DNA of 64,000 nucleotides from CAYQJV01 sp964417925 (lineage in GTDB: Bacteria > Hydrothermota > Tepidihabitantia > B3-TA06 > CAYQJV01). The translations under genes were made by a program, and so were the position numbers. Below, piece after piece: positions 44,199 through 53,166 of the stretch. How positions within the stretch are numbered: position 1 is the first letter of the stretch; each line of letters starts with the position of its first letter. The notes beneath the pieces are model-generated. The model had not been told where the DNA came from. It saw only the letters and a program-made list of their open reading frames with translations, and ran no database searches. The DNA lies in assembly GCA_964417925.1 (NCBI GenBank), contig CAYQJV010000001.1:46728-110727 (forward strand), read 5' to 3'.

Positions 44199-46021
44199 AG
44201 TTTTTAAGACCGGTTTTTCTTTATCTTCTCCCTATTTCTCTCCTTCCTTTAATTATTCATTTGTTTTCAAGAGCAAAAAAGAAAAAGGTAGTATTTTCAT
44301 CGCTTATTTTTCTAAAAAATCTTAAAAAGGAAAGGTTCTTATGGTTAAAAATAAGAGAGCTTCTTTTGCTTTTTATAAGAATAGGTTTTATACTTTTACT
44401 TATACTTTCACTTGCAGGTCCCACAACAAAAAAAGAAATATTCTTTTTGAAACCTTATGGAGGTGTTGCATTGATAATTGATGATACCTACAGTACCCAG
44501 AGATGTTTTGAAAAAATAAAAGAAAATGCAGCACAGTTTATCACAAAACTAAACAGCAAGATTAATATTGGGGTATTTACCTTTTCTGGTAAAGAAATTA
44601 CAGGAGTTACCTCTCCTCAAGCAAGAAAAAAAGTATTGCAACTCTCTCCTTCTTTTTATGGTGGAGATGGAATTTCAGCGTGGAGAAAAGCTCTCTTTTT
44701 TCTTAAAAAAGTTCGGGGTAAGTATATTTTCATCTTCACCGATGGAGAAAAGAAATCTCTGGATTTTTTAAATAAAATAAATATACCCCAAAATTTAATG
44801 CTTTATATTATAATTTCAGGAAAGGTAATTGAAAAGAATGTAGGGATAAACGATGTTTATTATCTTCCAAGATATCCTTTACCAAAAGAAAAAATATTCC
44901 CTGTAGCAGTGTTAGAGAACAAAGGGAGTATTGACGCAGAAATAGAAGTATCTCTTCACGCCAATGGAATTGTAGAGAAAAAAAAGAGCTTTATTCCTAA
45001 AGGGGAAAAAAAAGAGATTTCATTTAATACAACTTTCGAAAGTATAAAAGGATACATTGAAATATCTTCTGACGATGTATGTGGAGATAATAAACGTTAC
45101 TTTATTTTTTCTCCTTGTAAAAGAGAAAAAATCCTCATAATTAAAGGATCTCATAATCCGTTTTATCTTAAAAATGCAGTGTCACCTGGAGGAAGAGGTT
45201 ATGAACTGCATGAAGTATCTTATAAAGAATTCTCCATGGATATGTTAAAGAATTATTCTTTAATAATACTTTATACAGTACCTTTTACTTTTGTTGAAAA
45301 AATGATAAACTACTGGACAAAACCGCTTCTTATTTTCTGCGATTATTGTGAAAATTCAGAGATAAAAGGTATTTTGAAAGGCACAACGATTAGAAAGGTT
45401 CATAAAATAGTTGGAATTTACGAAAAAAATAAAATCATTAAAAATCCATCTTCTGTGTATTTTAAGAAGTACTTAAAGGCAAAAGTTACCTCAAAAAATA
45501 TTGTCACGATGTTGAAGTTTTCAAACCATGATCCCATGGTAATAGCTCTTAAAGAAAAACCAGTTTATATCTTCTTTTTCATCCCTGATCCTTCATATAC
45601 TAATTTTATCTACAAACCCGAGTTTGTAATTCTTATACAGAAAATTTTAAGGAAAGTATTAACAACTATTTCAAAGCAAAACTATATGGTAGGGGATACA
45701 ATAAGATTTGAAACAAAAAAACAATCTCTTCTTGTGGAAACTCCTGTATCCTCTTATAGAATTCTATCAAGAACAATAGAAGGCAAAAGATATGCAATAA
45801 TAGAAAACACTCATTCCCCTGGTTTTTACAAAGTAAATGGGAGAGTATTCGTAGTAAATGTATCTCCCTATGACGGATATTCAGAAATTCTATCCATTCA
45901 TAAAAAGAACGTTCATGTTTTAAAAGATAAACTATTAATAGTTCGTGACCTCACACCCCTTTTTCTATTCCTCACCTTTGTTTTTTTATTAGGTGAAATA
46001 CTGCTTATTTCTCTTAAATAA
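44195..46021 (+). CDS. BatA-like membrane protein with vWFA domain, probable AUA start
   Basis: About 608 residues. Reading from the ATA at 44195 gives EFLRPVFLYLLPISLLPLII followed by HLFSRAKKKKVVFSS, an exact BatA N-terminal domain (first membrane span plus 'HLFxRRKKxxVxFSS'). No ATG, GTG or TTG occurs before the TTG at 44261, which would delete that span, while AAGGAGG ends 5 bases before the ATA. A second span (LLLLFIRIGFILLLILSLAG), a vWFA-like domain (GVALIIDDTYSTQRCFE) with a poor MIDAS site, a beta-rich part and a C-terminal span (LTPLFLFLTFVFLLGEILLI) follow. ATA overlaps the DUF58 stop (ATAG). Confidence 0.85.
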   Translation: MEFLRPVFLYLLPISLLPLIIHLFSRAKKKKVVFSSLIFLKNLKKERFLWLKIRELLLLFIRIGFILLLILSLAGPTTKKEIFFLKPYGGVALIIDDTYSTQRCFEKIKENAAQFITKLNSKINIGVFTFSGKEITGVTSPQARKKVLQLSPSFYGGDGISAWRKALFFLKKVRGKYIFIFTDGEKKSLDFLNKINIPQNLMLYIIISGKVIEKNVGINDVYYLPRYPLPKEKIFPVAVLENKGSIDAEIEVSLHANGIVEKKKSFIPKGEKKEISFNTTFESIKGYIEISSDDVCGDNKRYFIFSPCKREKILIIKGSHNPFYLKNAVSPGGRGYELHEVSYKEFSMDMLKNYSLIILYTVPFTFVEKMINYWTKPLLIFCDYCENSEIKGILKGTTIRKVHKIVGIYEKNKIIKNPSSVYFKKYLKAKVTSKNIVTMLKFSNHDPMVIALKEKPVYIFFFIPDPSYTNFIYKPEFVILIQKILRKVLTTISKQNYMVGDTIRFETKKQSLLVETPVSSYRILSRTIEGKRYAIIENTHSPGFYKVNGRVFVVNVSPYDGYSEILSIHKKNVHVLKDKLLIVRDLTPLFLFLTFVFLLGEILLISLK

Positions 46022-46030
46022 TATTAAAAC

Positions 46031-46696
46031 TTAAAGAAAAATTTTGCTTATATTTTTCTTACTTCCATACACTAAAAGTATATCCTCAGCATGAATGGAA
46101 TGCATCCCCTTGGGAACATTTATTGATTTTCCTTTTCTTTCAATAGAAAGGATCTGTATCTTATAATCCTTTAAAGGAAGTTCAGTCAGCCTCTTTTTTA
46201 TAAGGGGAGAGTCTTTGCCTATGAAAACTCTTGCTATCATAAAATCATCCTCCAGTTCAAAAAGCGGCATTATTTTTTTCTCTTTAAAAAATGTAAGTTT
46301 AAGTAATCTATGCTCTATCCATCTATCCCATGCTGTTATGAACCCTTTAGATCTTCCTATTTTATATATGATGTAAAGCCCTGCAATAATAATTACTAAA
46401 GACACCGGGATATTTCTTAATCTTGTGGTTGCAAATGTTCCTACCAAAGAAGCTACAGTTGCAACAAATCCCGCATTACCCAAAATTATAAGAACTGATA
46501 CTATCTTTCTTCGCTGAGGATGAGATGTTATTTCCTCTGATTCCTTGGTTGTAAAACCAGTTCCAGTAAAGGCACTCAATGCTTGAAACTGTGCTTTCTT
46601 TTTCTCCATCCCTGTGATCATCAACGCTATCGCTCCTGCCCTTACCACAAGCATAGAAATCCCCACTACCACTAATAAGGGAATTATAAAATACAT
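46031..46696 (-). CDS. Membrane protein with TrkA C-terminal (RCK_C) domain
   Basis: 221 residues. Two to four N-terminal membrane spans (MYFIIPLLVVVGISMLVV; VSLVIIIAGLYIIYKIG) and a cytosolic RCK_C domain at ~150-221 (DSPLIKKRLTELPLKDYKIQ). The family is widespread and poorly defined, possibly ligand-gated transport. Starts right after the ftsY stop, so it is in the same operon; converges with the BatA gene. Confidence 0.78.
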   Translation of the reverse strand: MYFIIPLLVVVGISMLVVRAGAIALMITGMEKKKAQFQALSAFTGTGFTTKESEEITSHPQRRKIVSVLIILGNAGFVATVASLVGTFATTRLRNIPVSLVIIIAGLYIIYKIGRSKGFITAWDRWIEHRLLKLTFFKEKKIMPLFELEDDFMIARVFIGKDSPLIKKRLTELPLKDYKIQILSIERKGKSINVPKGMHSIHAEDILLVYGSKKNISKIFL

Positions 46697-47527
46697 TTAA
46701 TAATCTATAATGGAATTTACATACTCCTCAATAGAAAATACTGCCAAATCTTGAGGAGCTTCCCCTGTTCCAATAAAATATACAGGTATTTTTAGCTTCC
46801 TCCATACCGGAATTATTATACCCCCTTTTGCTGTCCCATCCATTTTTGTAATAACCACACCATCCACTTTAATAAATTTCAAAAACTCTTTTGCCTGTAC
46901 TATTCCATTCTGTCCAGTAGTAGCATCCAATACAAGAAGAACAAGATGCGGAGCATTCTTTACAACTTTACTACACACTTTTTTTATCTTCAAAATCTCA
47001 CACATTAAATCTTTTCTCGTATGCATTCTTCCCGCTGTATCTATCAACACAATATCAAACTTTTTTGAAACAGCTCTATTCAATCCATCATATACCACTG
47101 CTCCTGAATCCTGACCTCTCTCTGACTCGGTAATCGGAACCCTCATCCTCTTTGCCCATATTCTTAACTGTTCATTGGCAGCATCTCTATAAGTATCTGC
47201 TGAAATTATAAGAATATTCTGATAATTATTTTTTAAAAAACTCGCAAGTTTTGCCACGGTGGTGGTCTTTCCTGTACCATTAATTCCAATAACCATAATA
47301 ACATAGGGTTTATCATTCACCACTATTTTTTTCTCACTTCCAGCAAGTATCTTCTTCAGCTCTTCTTTAAGAATTTCCCTGTTATACCCAGCCTTTTCAC
47401 AAAGCTCTAATGTTGTATCAACCCCTACATCTGCTTCTATAAGAATTTTCTCAATTTCCTCTTTATCTTTTTTACTAAAAGCATTCTTCAATCTATTTCT
47501 AAAACCACTTAAGAGCTTATGTAGCAT
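46697..47527 (-). CDS. ftsY: Signal recognition particle receptor FtsY
   Basis: SRP-receptor GTPase, 276 residues: NG domain only, without the acidic A domain. Motifs: GINGTGKTTTVAKLA (G1), DTAGRMHT (G3), TKMDGTAKGG (G4/G5). It overlaps smc by 11 bases, a common smc-ftsY arrangement. Confidence 0.95.
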   Translation of the reverse strand: MLHKLLSGFRNRLKNAFSKKDKEEIEKILIEADVGVDTTLELCEKAGYNREILKEELKKILAGSEKKIVVNDKPYVIMVIGINGTGKTTTVAKLASFLKNNYQNILIISADTYRDAANEQLRIWAKRMRVPITESERGQDSGAVVYDGLNRAVSKKFDIVLIDTAGRMHTRKDLMCEILKIKKVCSKVVKNAPHLVLLVLDATTGQNGIVQAKEFLKFIKVDGVVITKMDGTAKGGIIIPVWRKLKIPVYFIGTGEAPQDLAVFSIEEYVNSIIDY

Positions 47528-50500
47528 CTACAACTTCCTTTGCTTTTACAAGATTCAAAGAAACCACCTTGGAAATCCCAGGATTCTCCATAGTAACTCC
47601 ATAAAGATAATCTGCATACTCTATGGTTCTTTTATTATGAGTGATAAGTATAACCTGGGTGTAATTGGAAAGTTTCTTAAGATATTTTACAAATTTAACT
47701 ACATTGGCATCATCAAGAGGAGCATCTAATTCATCTATCAAAAGAAATTTTGAAGGAACAACTTCATAAAGAGAAAAAAGTAGTGTAATTCCAAGCATGG
47801 TTTTCTCACCATCGGAAAGTTGCTGTAGTTTTTTGAGTTCTTTCCCTGCAGGTTTTGCAAGTATTTCTATTTCTGATTCTAAAGGGTTTTGGGGATCTTT
47901 TATTACAAGGTCACCAAAACCTCCATCAAAAAAGAAAGAAAAAAGTCTTTTATAATTTTCTCTTACCTTGACAAATACCTCATTAAACATTCTCTTTGCA
48001 TCTATATCTATTTCTTTAATCATCGTTCTCAATCTTACAGATGCCTCTTTTATATCGTGGTAGTGTTTTTTATACTCCTCAAAATTTTTCTTTTCTTCTT
48101 CGTATCTCTCTGCAATCTCTGGATTAACAACACCTATTTTCTTTAAAGCTGCTTCAGCCTTCTTGAAAGGAACTCTAATTTTCTCTACAACCTCTGCACC
48201 CTCTTCTCTAAACCCCTCTACTTCTTTTTGCAACATCAACACTTTCTCTGTAACATCTTGAAGTTTTTTTTCTATCTTCATAAAATTTTCTTCTAAAAGA
48301 TTGTACTCTTTTTTTAACTTTTCTATCTCATGCGCATGGTCATCAAAATCTGGTCTTTCTGCTTCAAGAATTTTTATGCTTTCCTCTTTTCCTTTCAAAA
48401 TATTCTTCAAATGCTCAATATCTTTTTCCAAACAAACAATTTCCTCTTTCACCCTTTCTTTTTCACAGGCTATAAATTTTACTTCCTGTTCTACGTTTTT
48501 AAGTTCATCCTGTAAAATTGATATTGAAGTATTTATCCCTCCCACATTGCCAAGAATTTCTGAAGCAGATCTTAAAAGTGAATTAAGCTCAGCTGTGTGT
48601 TTCTGCAGCAATTCTTCTTGAAGTCTCTTTTTGCTCTCCAACATTTCCTTTTTTCTCTCAAGTTCCTTTATTCTCTTCTCAATCTCCTTTAAACGGAGAT
48701 ACTCTTGATCAAAATCCTCTATCTCCTTAAGTTTTTGTTTCAATTCTTCACTTTTCTGAAGAAGCAATTTCTCTTCTTTGGATATAAATTCTACATTTTT
48801 TTCTATTTTGTTCTTTTCCGCTTCTAAAGTAAAAAACTTCTTTTCCAATTCATCTTTTTCTAATTTCATCTCACTGAGTAAATTCTCAATCTCTTTTAAT
48901 CTGTTTTGCAAATTACAAAGTCCACGTTGTATTCTTTTCCTTTTTTTATTTAAAAAACCTAAGTACTCCTTTTTTTCAAATTTTCCTTCCTGAGAAACTA
49001 TTACGAATCCATCTCTATGGATCCCTATCCCACAAGGTAAAACACACGATATATTATCTTCTTCCACAATTCTTAATGCCTTTTTAAAATCATCAACTAT
49101 TTTCCACTGTTTTAATCGATTTAATATAAGCATCGGAGCACCCTCTTTTACCTTTATGTTTTCAATTTTAAAAGACTCACCATACTCTTTCTTTATCACA
49201 AACCCATCCTGCATATCTTTAAGGTCAAAGTCCTTAATCTTCCTTACAGGGAGATCCATTACATCCCAGAAAATTACATCTAAAACTCTCCCCATTCCAT
49301 CTGGGAAATCTACATAGTTTATTATCCTATCCTCACCACTCAATTTTCTCTCTACCATTTTTATCTCAGATTCAACATCGGTAAGTTTTTGTTCAAGTAT
49401 TCTTTTACCCCCTATAATTTTCTTTAAAAGAGTTTCAAGTTTCTCTATCTCAGAAGTTATTGAGGCAATATTTTTTTTAAAATCCTTTGCCTTAATAACA
49501 ATCTTATTAAGAATCTCCACGCTGTTCTTTTTCTCCATTCTTAAAGAATCAATTCTCTTGTGTATAGTCTCTACCTCTGTAGTTATAATATTCCTTTGCA
49601 TTTCATACTTTTCTTTTTTTTCTTTAAACTCACCATACTCTTGCCGTAGTACAAGCATTTCATTCTCTACTGCTGTAATATCTTTCAATATTGTCTTTAA
49701 ATCTGTTTTAATTGTTTTTATTGTATCTTCACATCTTTTAATATTATGCTCAAGTTCTTTATTGTGCTTTAACAATTTCTCCTTTTCTCTGCTTTTATCT
49801 TCCAAAGTAGATCTTAAAGAATTTATTTTTTGTGTTAAAAAATTCTCCCTTTTCTCAAGATCATCAAGTTTGTTTTTCTGTTCCTGATGTAAAAACGTCT
49901 TTCTTTCCAACTCTCCAGCAATCTTTTCCTTCTCTTTAAAAAGTCTCTGCATGTTTTGCGAAAAACTCATAAACGCCTGTTTTTCCTCTTCCTGTTTTTT
50001 TATTATCTCATCAAGCCTATCACGTATATTCTTTAATCTTTGGGCAATACTATCTTTTTCTTTTTTCAACTCTTTTTCCTTTTCTTTAAAAGCATTAAGT
50101 ACTTTTATCTTATAGGTAAATATCTCATTTTTTAATTCCTTTGCTCGCATGAGTTTGCCTTTTTCTCTTGCAAGATAATAAAGAAACCTTCTTTTTTCTC
50201 TTAATATATCCTCAAGTCTTTCTAAATCTTTAACTGTGCTTTCAAGTTTTCTTTCTGCTTCTTTCTTTTTTTCTTTAAAAAACTTTATACCTGCCACAGC
50301 TTCTATAAACATAGGGAGTTTACCATTAATTATTTCCAACAATGCCTCTCTATCAAATAGCACATAGATTCTCCCTGCCCCTCCACTCCCTCTCCTTACA
50401 AGTTGCTCTATATCCTTAAGCCTACATTCATTCCTGTTTATCCAAAATTCTCCCTCTCCAGAAAGATAAAACCTTCTTTTTATCTCTATTTCCTCAGGCA

Positions 50501-50771
50501 TTTCTGGTATAGATTTTCTATTTTCAAAAACTATCCTCACTTCTGCAAATCCTCTGCTGGTAGAATTACCAGTATATATAAGTTCCTCGGCCTTAGAACA
50601 TCTTATTTTTGAAAGACTCTGCTCTCCAAGAACCCATCTTATAGCATCAAATATATTTGTTTTACCACACCCATTTGGTCCAACAATGGCTGTGATACCT
50701 GGCATGAATTTTATAACCGTCTTTTCGGGAAAAGATTTAAAACCTAAGATCTGCACCTCTTTTATAAACAT
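47517..50771 (-). CDS. smc: Chromosome segregation protein SMC
   Basis: 1084 residues, slightly short for SMC (about 1180). Walker A GPNGCGKT (31-38), long coiled coils (~170-490 and ~610-930), a hinge around 490-600 (DYVDFPDGMGRVLDVIFWDV is the hinge start), signature LQQLSDGEKTML (Gly to Asp compared with LSGGE) and Walker B FLLIDELDAPLDD. Forms the condensin ring with ScpAB. Unusually it follows the Wzz gene by 4 bases, in an operon with polysaccharide export genes. Confidence 0.95.
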   Translation of the reverse strand: MFIKEVQILGFKSFPEKTVIKFMPGITAIVGPNGCGKTNIFDAIRWVLGEQSLSKIRCSKAEELIYTGNSTSRGFAEVRIVFENRKSIPEMPEEIEIKRRFYLSGEGEFWINRNECRLKDIEQLVRRGSGGAGRIYVLFDREALLEIINGKLPMFIEAVAGIKFFKEKKKEAERKLESTVKDLERLEDILREKRRFLYYLAREKGKLMRAKELKNEIFTYKIKVLNAFKEKEKELKKEKDSIAQRLKNIRDRLDEIIKKQEEEKQAFMSFSQNMQRLFKEKEKIAGELERKTFLHQEQKNKLDDLEKRENFLTQKINSLRSTLEDKSREKEKLLKHNKELEHNIKRCEDTIKTIKTDLKTILKDITAVENEMLVLRQEYGEFKEKKEKYEMQRNIITTEVETIHKRIDSLRMEKKNSVEILNKIVIKAKDFKKNIASITSEIEKLETLLKKIIGGKRILEQKLTDVESEIKMVERKLSGEDRIINYVDFPDGMGRVLDVIFWDVMDLPVRKIKDFDLKDMQDGFVIKKEYGESFKIENIKVKEGAPMLILNRLKQWKIVDDFKKALRIVEEDNISCVLPCGIGIHRDGFVIVSQEGKFEKKEYLGFLNKKRKRIQRGLCNLQNRLKEIENLLSEMKLEKDELEKKFFTLEAEKNKIEKNVEFISKEEKLLLQKSEELKQKLKEIEDFDQEYLRLKEIEKRIKELERKKEMLESKKRLQEELLQKHTAELNSLLRSASEILGNVGGINTSISILQDELKNVEQEVKFIACEKERVKEEIVCLEKDIEHLKNILKGKEESIKILEAERPDFDDHAHEIEKLKKEYNLLEENFMKIEKKLQDVTEKVLMLQKEVEGFREEGAEVVEKIRVPFKKAEAALKKIGVVNPEIAERYEEEKKNFEEYKKHYHDIKEASVRLRTMIKEIDIDAKRMFNEVFVKVRENYKRLFSFFFDGGFGDLVIKDPQNPLESEIEILAKPAGKELKKLQQLSDGEKTMLGITLLFSLYEVVPSKFLLIDELDAPLDDANVVKFVKYLKKLSNYTQVILITHNKRTIEYADYLYGVTMENPGISKVVSLNLVKAKEVVDAT

Positions 50772-50775
50772 TACT

Positions 50776-51900
50776 TTATTTTTTCTTTATCCAAAACAAC
50801 GATTTGAGCTCTCTTTGAAACTCTATAATCTTTTTATTTTCAGAAGGATTTTTTCTTATGTTTTCTAACATTACTGCTACTATTGTATAAAAAAATGATA
50901 ACACAATTCCAACAAATAAAAATGTAGCAACAAAAATTTTCTTTTTAGGAAATGAAGGAACCTTAGGTACAGATGGGCGTTCAAGTATTGAAATTACCGG
51001 AGTGTCTTTAACCTCCATTATCTTTGCTTGCTCATACTGCTGTGTTAAGAAAATATATACCTCCTGAGTAACCTTGTATTCTGCAAACAGCCTGAGATAT
51101 GTTGAAGTCACAGGAAGTAACTGTTTTAACTTTGATCTCATAGATTCAATCTCTTTTTCAAGAATACTCAATTGGGGATTACCCGAAGAGAAATATTTTT
51201 TAAGATAGGCTAATTGTAGTTCTTTTTTAAAAACCTCAGAAGCAAGTTCTACAAAGGAAGATACGGTTGACATATCTTCAGGAAAAATCAAAGGAACTCC
51301 ATGTTTTTTCTGGAAAGAAATTAAAGAATCTTCTTTTACTTTCAACTCTTTTTTTACATCTTCCAATCTTTTTTCAAGAAATATTCTTAGACTCCTCCCC
51401 TGACTCATCGTTTGTTCTTTTAAAAATCTATCCAATTCCTCGGCATAAGCATTTGCAATACATGCTGCAATCTCCGGATCTGTGTATTCAACCTCAATGG
51501 TAAATACACCTACCATATTTTGCTTGAACCTTGAAATTCTTGAAAGAATACTTAATGCCTTCCCTGTACTTTCCACTCCAAGCTTATCAACCAATCCACA
51601 TCTTTCTACAACTCTTCTCCTTACATTTTTAGATCTAAGAATATCTGCGTAAAGATCAACTATATTCACACCTGTGATTCCAGAGATGCCGAGTCCTTGA
51701 AGAATTGAAACTGTCTGAGCAGAAAGCCCCATAAAACCTCCCTGCTGAGTTGGTGGAAGAATCTTAACAGTAGCAGTATATCTTTTCGGAAGTACAAAAA
51801 CAAGTACAATCCCTAATATTAAAAAACCACCTACTATTGAGAAAGTTATCTTTTTTCTACGTAGGTATTGAATAAATACATCTAAAATATCCAGCTTCAT
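50776..51900 (-). CDS. Wzz/chain-length determinant protein
   Basis: About 374 residues. Start MKLDILDVF at 51900, overlapping the export gene stop (ATGA). Membrane span at ~22-42 (IVGGFLILGIVLVFVLP), periplasmic coiled-coil body, and a second span near the end preceded by the Pro-rich motif PSVPKVPSFPKKK. Controls length of an exported polysaccharide with the SLBB protein. No tyrosine-kinase domain. Confidence 0.9.
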   Translation of the reverse strand: MKLDILDVFIQYLRRKKITFSIVGGFLILGIVLVFVLPKRYTATVKILPPTQQGGFMGLSAQTVSILQGLGISGITGVNIVDLYADILRSKNVRRRVVERCGLVDKLGVESTGKALSILSRISRFKQNMVGVFTIEVEYTDPEIAACIANAYAEELDRFLKEQTMSQGRSLRIFLEKRLEDVKKELKVKEDSLISFQKKHGVPLIFPEDMSTVSSFVELASEVFKKELQLAYLKKYFSSGNPQLSILEKEIESMRSKLKQLLPVTSTYLRLFAEYKVTQEVYIFLTQQYEQAKIMEVKDTPVISILERPSVPKVPSFPKKKIFVATFLFVGIVLSFFYTIVAVMLENIRKNPSENKKIIEFQRELKSLFWIKKK

Positions 51901-53132
51901 TTCCCAAACTCCAGAATTGCCATTATTAAACCAAGTACTGCACTGCTGAAGGTAATGGCATCTCTCCAAGAATAAATGGCTCTTCTTGGGACAAATATCA
52001 TATCTCCTGGCGCAGGAACCTCTGATGGTTTTACCCTTCTTATCCTTCCATTCGGTGAAATGATTTGTATGTTTCTTACATCTGCGGTATATATAAATCC
52101 GCCTGCATTTCCTATATAATCCTCCACAGTTCTTACTTCATTATAGGGGAATCTACCAGGTTTTTTAACCTCACCTGAAACATATACGGTGTTCCTTTTT
52201 AAAGGAAGAACTACAGTATCCTTATGCTTCAAAAACACATCTCTCTTACCAGTAACAACATTATTAAAGTTAAACTTTATCTTCTTTCCATTTCTTTTAA
52301 TGTAACAGTTCTCCACATCCACTTCAATCTGTACCCCACGAATATAATCAATTAAATCCTTGAGAGTTTCTCCTTCATCTATCTCATACACCCAAGTCTT
52401 TCTTCCTCTTGTGACTGCAGTGTCTGTAATTTCTGATAATAAAAATTCCTTAGTTTTTATTATCCAAGGAGGAATCACCCCTCCAGCAATATACACATAT
52501 TTTTTTGCCTTGGGTACATATATTATTGCTCCAGGTATAATCCGTGGATTATTTCTAAGATCTCCTTCCTTGTAAAATTTTTTCAGATTTATTTTCATTG
52601 TATCCTTATCTGTAATTATAAGGACATGGTTTGATGCAAAAAATGAGGGCTCAGCCATTGCAACTACCTCTGAAACCCGCATAAGAGAAGATACAGGATA
52701 TACGCCTGGATTATTAACTTTTCCAATTACATATACCTTTGTTATTGCAGGTCTTAAAAGAACTATCTTGATCCGTACATTACTTAAATATTTCTTTGCT
52801 CCTTTTTCCAATTTTTTTTCTGCCTCTTTAACCGAGAGACCTGCAACATAAATTCCATCTACAGGATTTAAATCAAGAAGTCTTATACCTCCTAAGGTTA
52901 ACTCTCCTGTGCTTATCTGATATCCGGTTGGTATATACAATAGTATCTCTCCTGAAGGAGTAACAGAAGTAGAATAGCTATAAAAAGTATAAGCATTGAC
53001 CACTACAAGAACACTATCTCCAGGATATAATATATATTCACTTTTATTTATAGGAGTTTCAAAAACTTTGGAATAAAAATCTATAAATGTCGTGTGTTCT
53101 GGCTGAATTAAAAAGAAAACCAAAAAGCTCAT
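51897..53132 (-). CDS. Polysaccharide export protein with SLBB domains (Wza-like)
   Basis: 411 residues. A very short hydrophobic N-terminus (MSFLVFFLIQ), then Poly_export (YILYPGDSVLVVV) and several SLBB-like repeats (VYVIGKVNNPGVYPV; VYVSGEVKKPGRFPYNE), and a C-terminal helix (AITFSSAVLGLIMAILEF). Likely outer-membrane or periplasmic polysaccharide export channel. First gene of the SLBB-Wzz-smc-ftsY-TrkA_C operon; the ATG is 5 bases after the -10 box. Confidence 0.9.
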   Translation of the reverse strand: MSFLVFFLIQPEHTTFIDFYSKVFETPINKSEYILYPGDSVLVVVNAYTFYSYSTSVTPSGEILLYIPTGYQISTGELTLGGIRLLDLNPVDGIYVAGLSVKEAEKKLEKGAKKYLSNVRIKIVLLRPAITKVYVIGKVNNPGVYPVSSLMRVSEVVAMAEPSFFASNHVLIITDKDTMKINLKKFYKEGDLRNNPRIIPGAIIYVPKAKKYVYIAGGVIPPWIIKTKEFLLSEITDTAVTRGRKTWVYEIDEGETLKDLIDYIRGVQIEVDVENCYIKRNGKKIKFNFNNVVTGKRDVFLKHKDTVVLPLKRNTVYVSGEVKKPGRFPYNEVRTVEDYIGNAGGFIYTADVRNIQIISPNGRIRRVKPSEVPAPGDMIFVPRRAIYSWRDAITFSSAVLGLIMAILEFGK

Positions 53133-53137
53133 GTTTA

Positions 53138-53166
53138 AGTATACACAAAAATTACCTAAAGGTCAA
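53138..53166 (-). promoter_or_regulatory. Vegetative promoter of the export-smc operon
   Basis: Minus strand: TTGACC (53166-53161), 17-bp spacer, TATACT (53143-53138), 5 bases to ATG. The -35 lies inside the end of comM. Confidence 0.72.
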
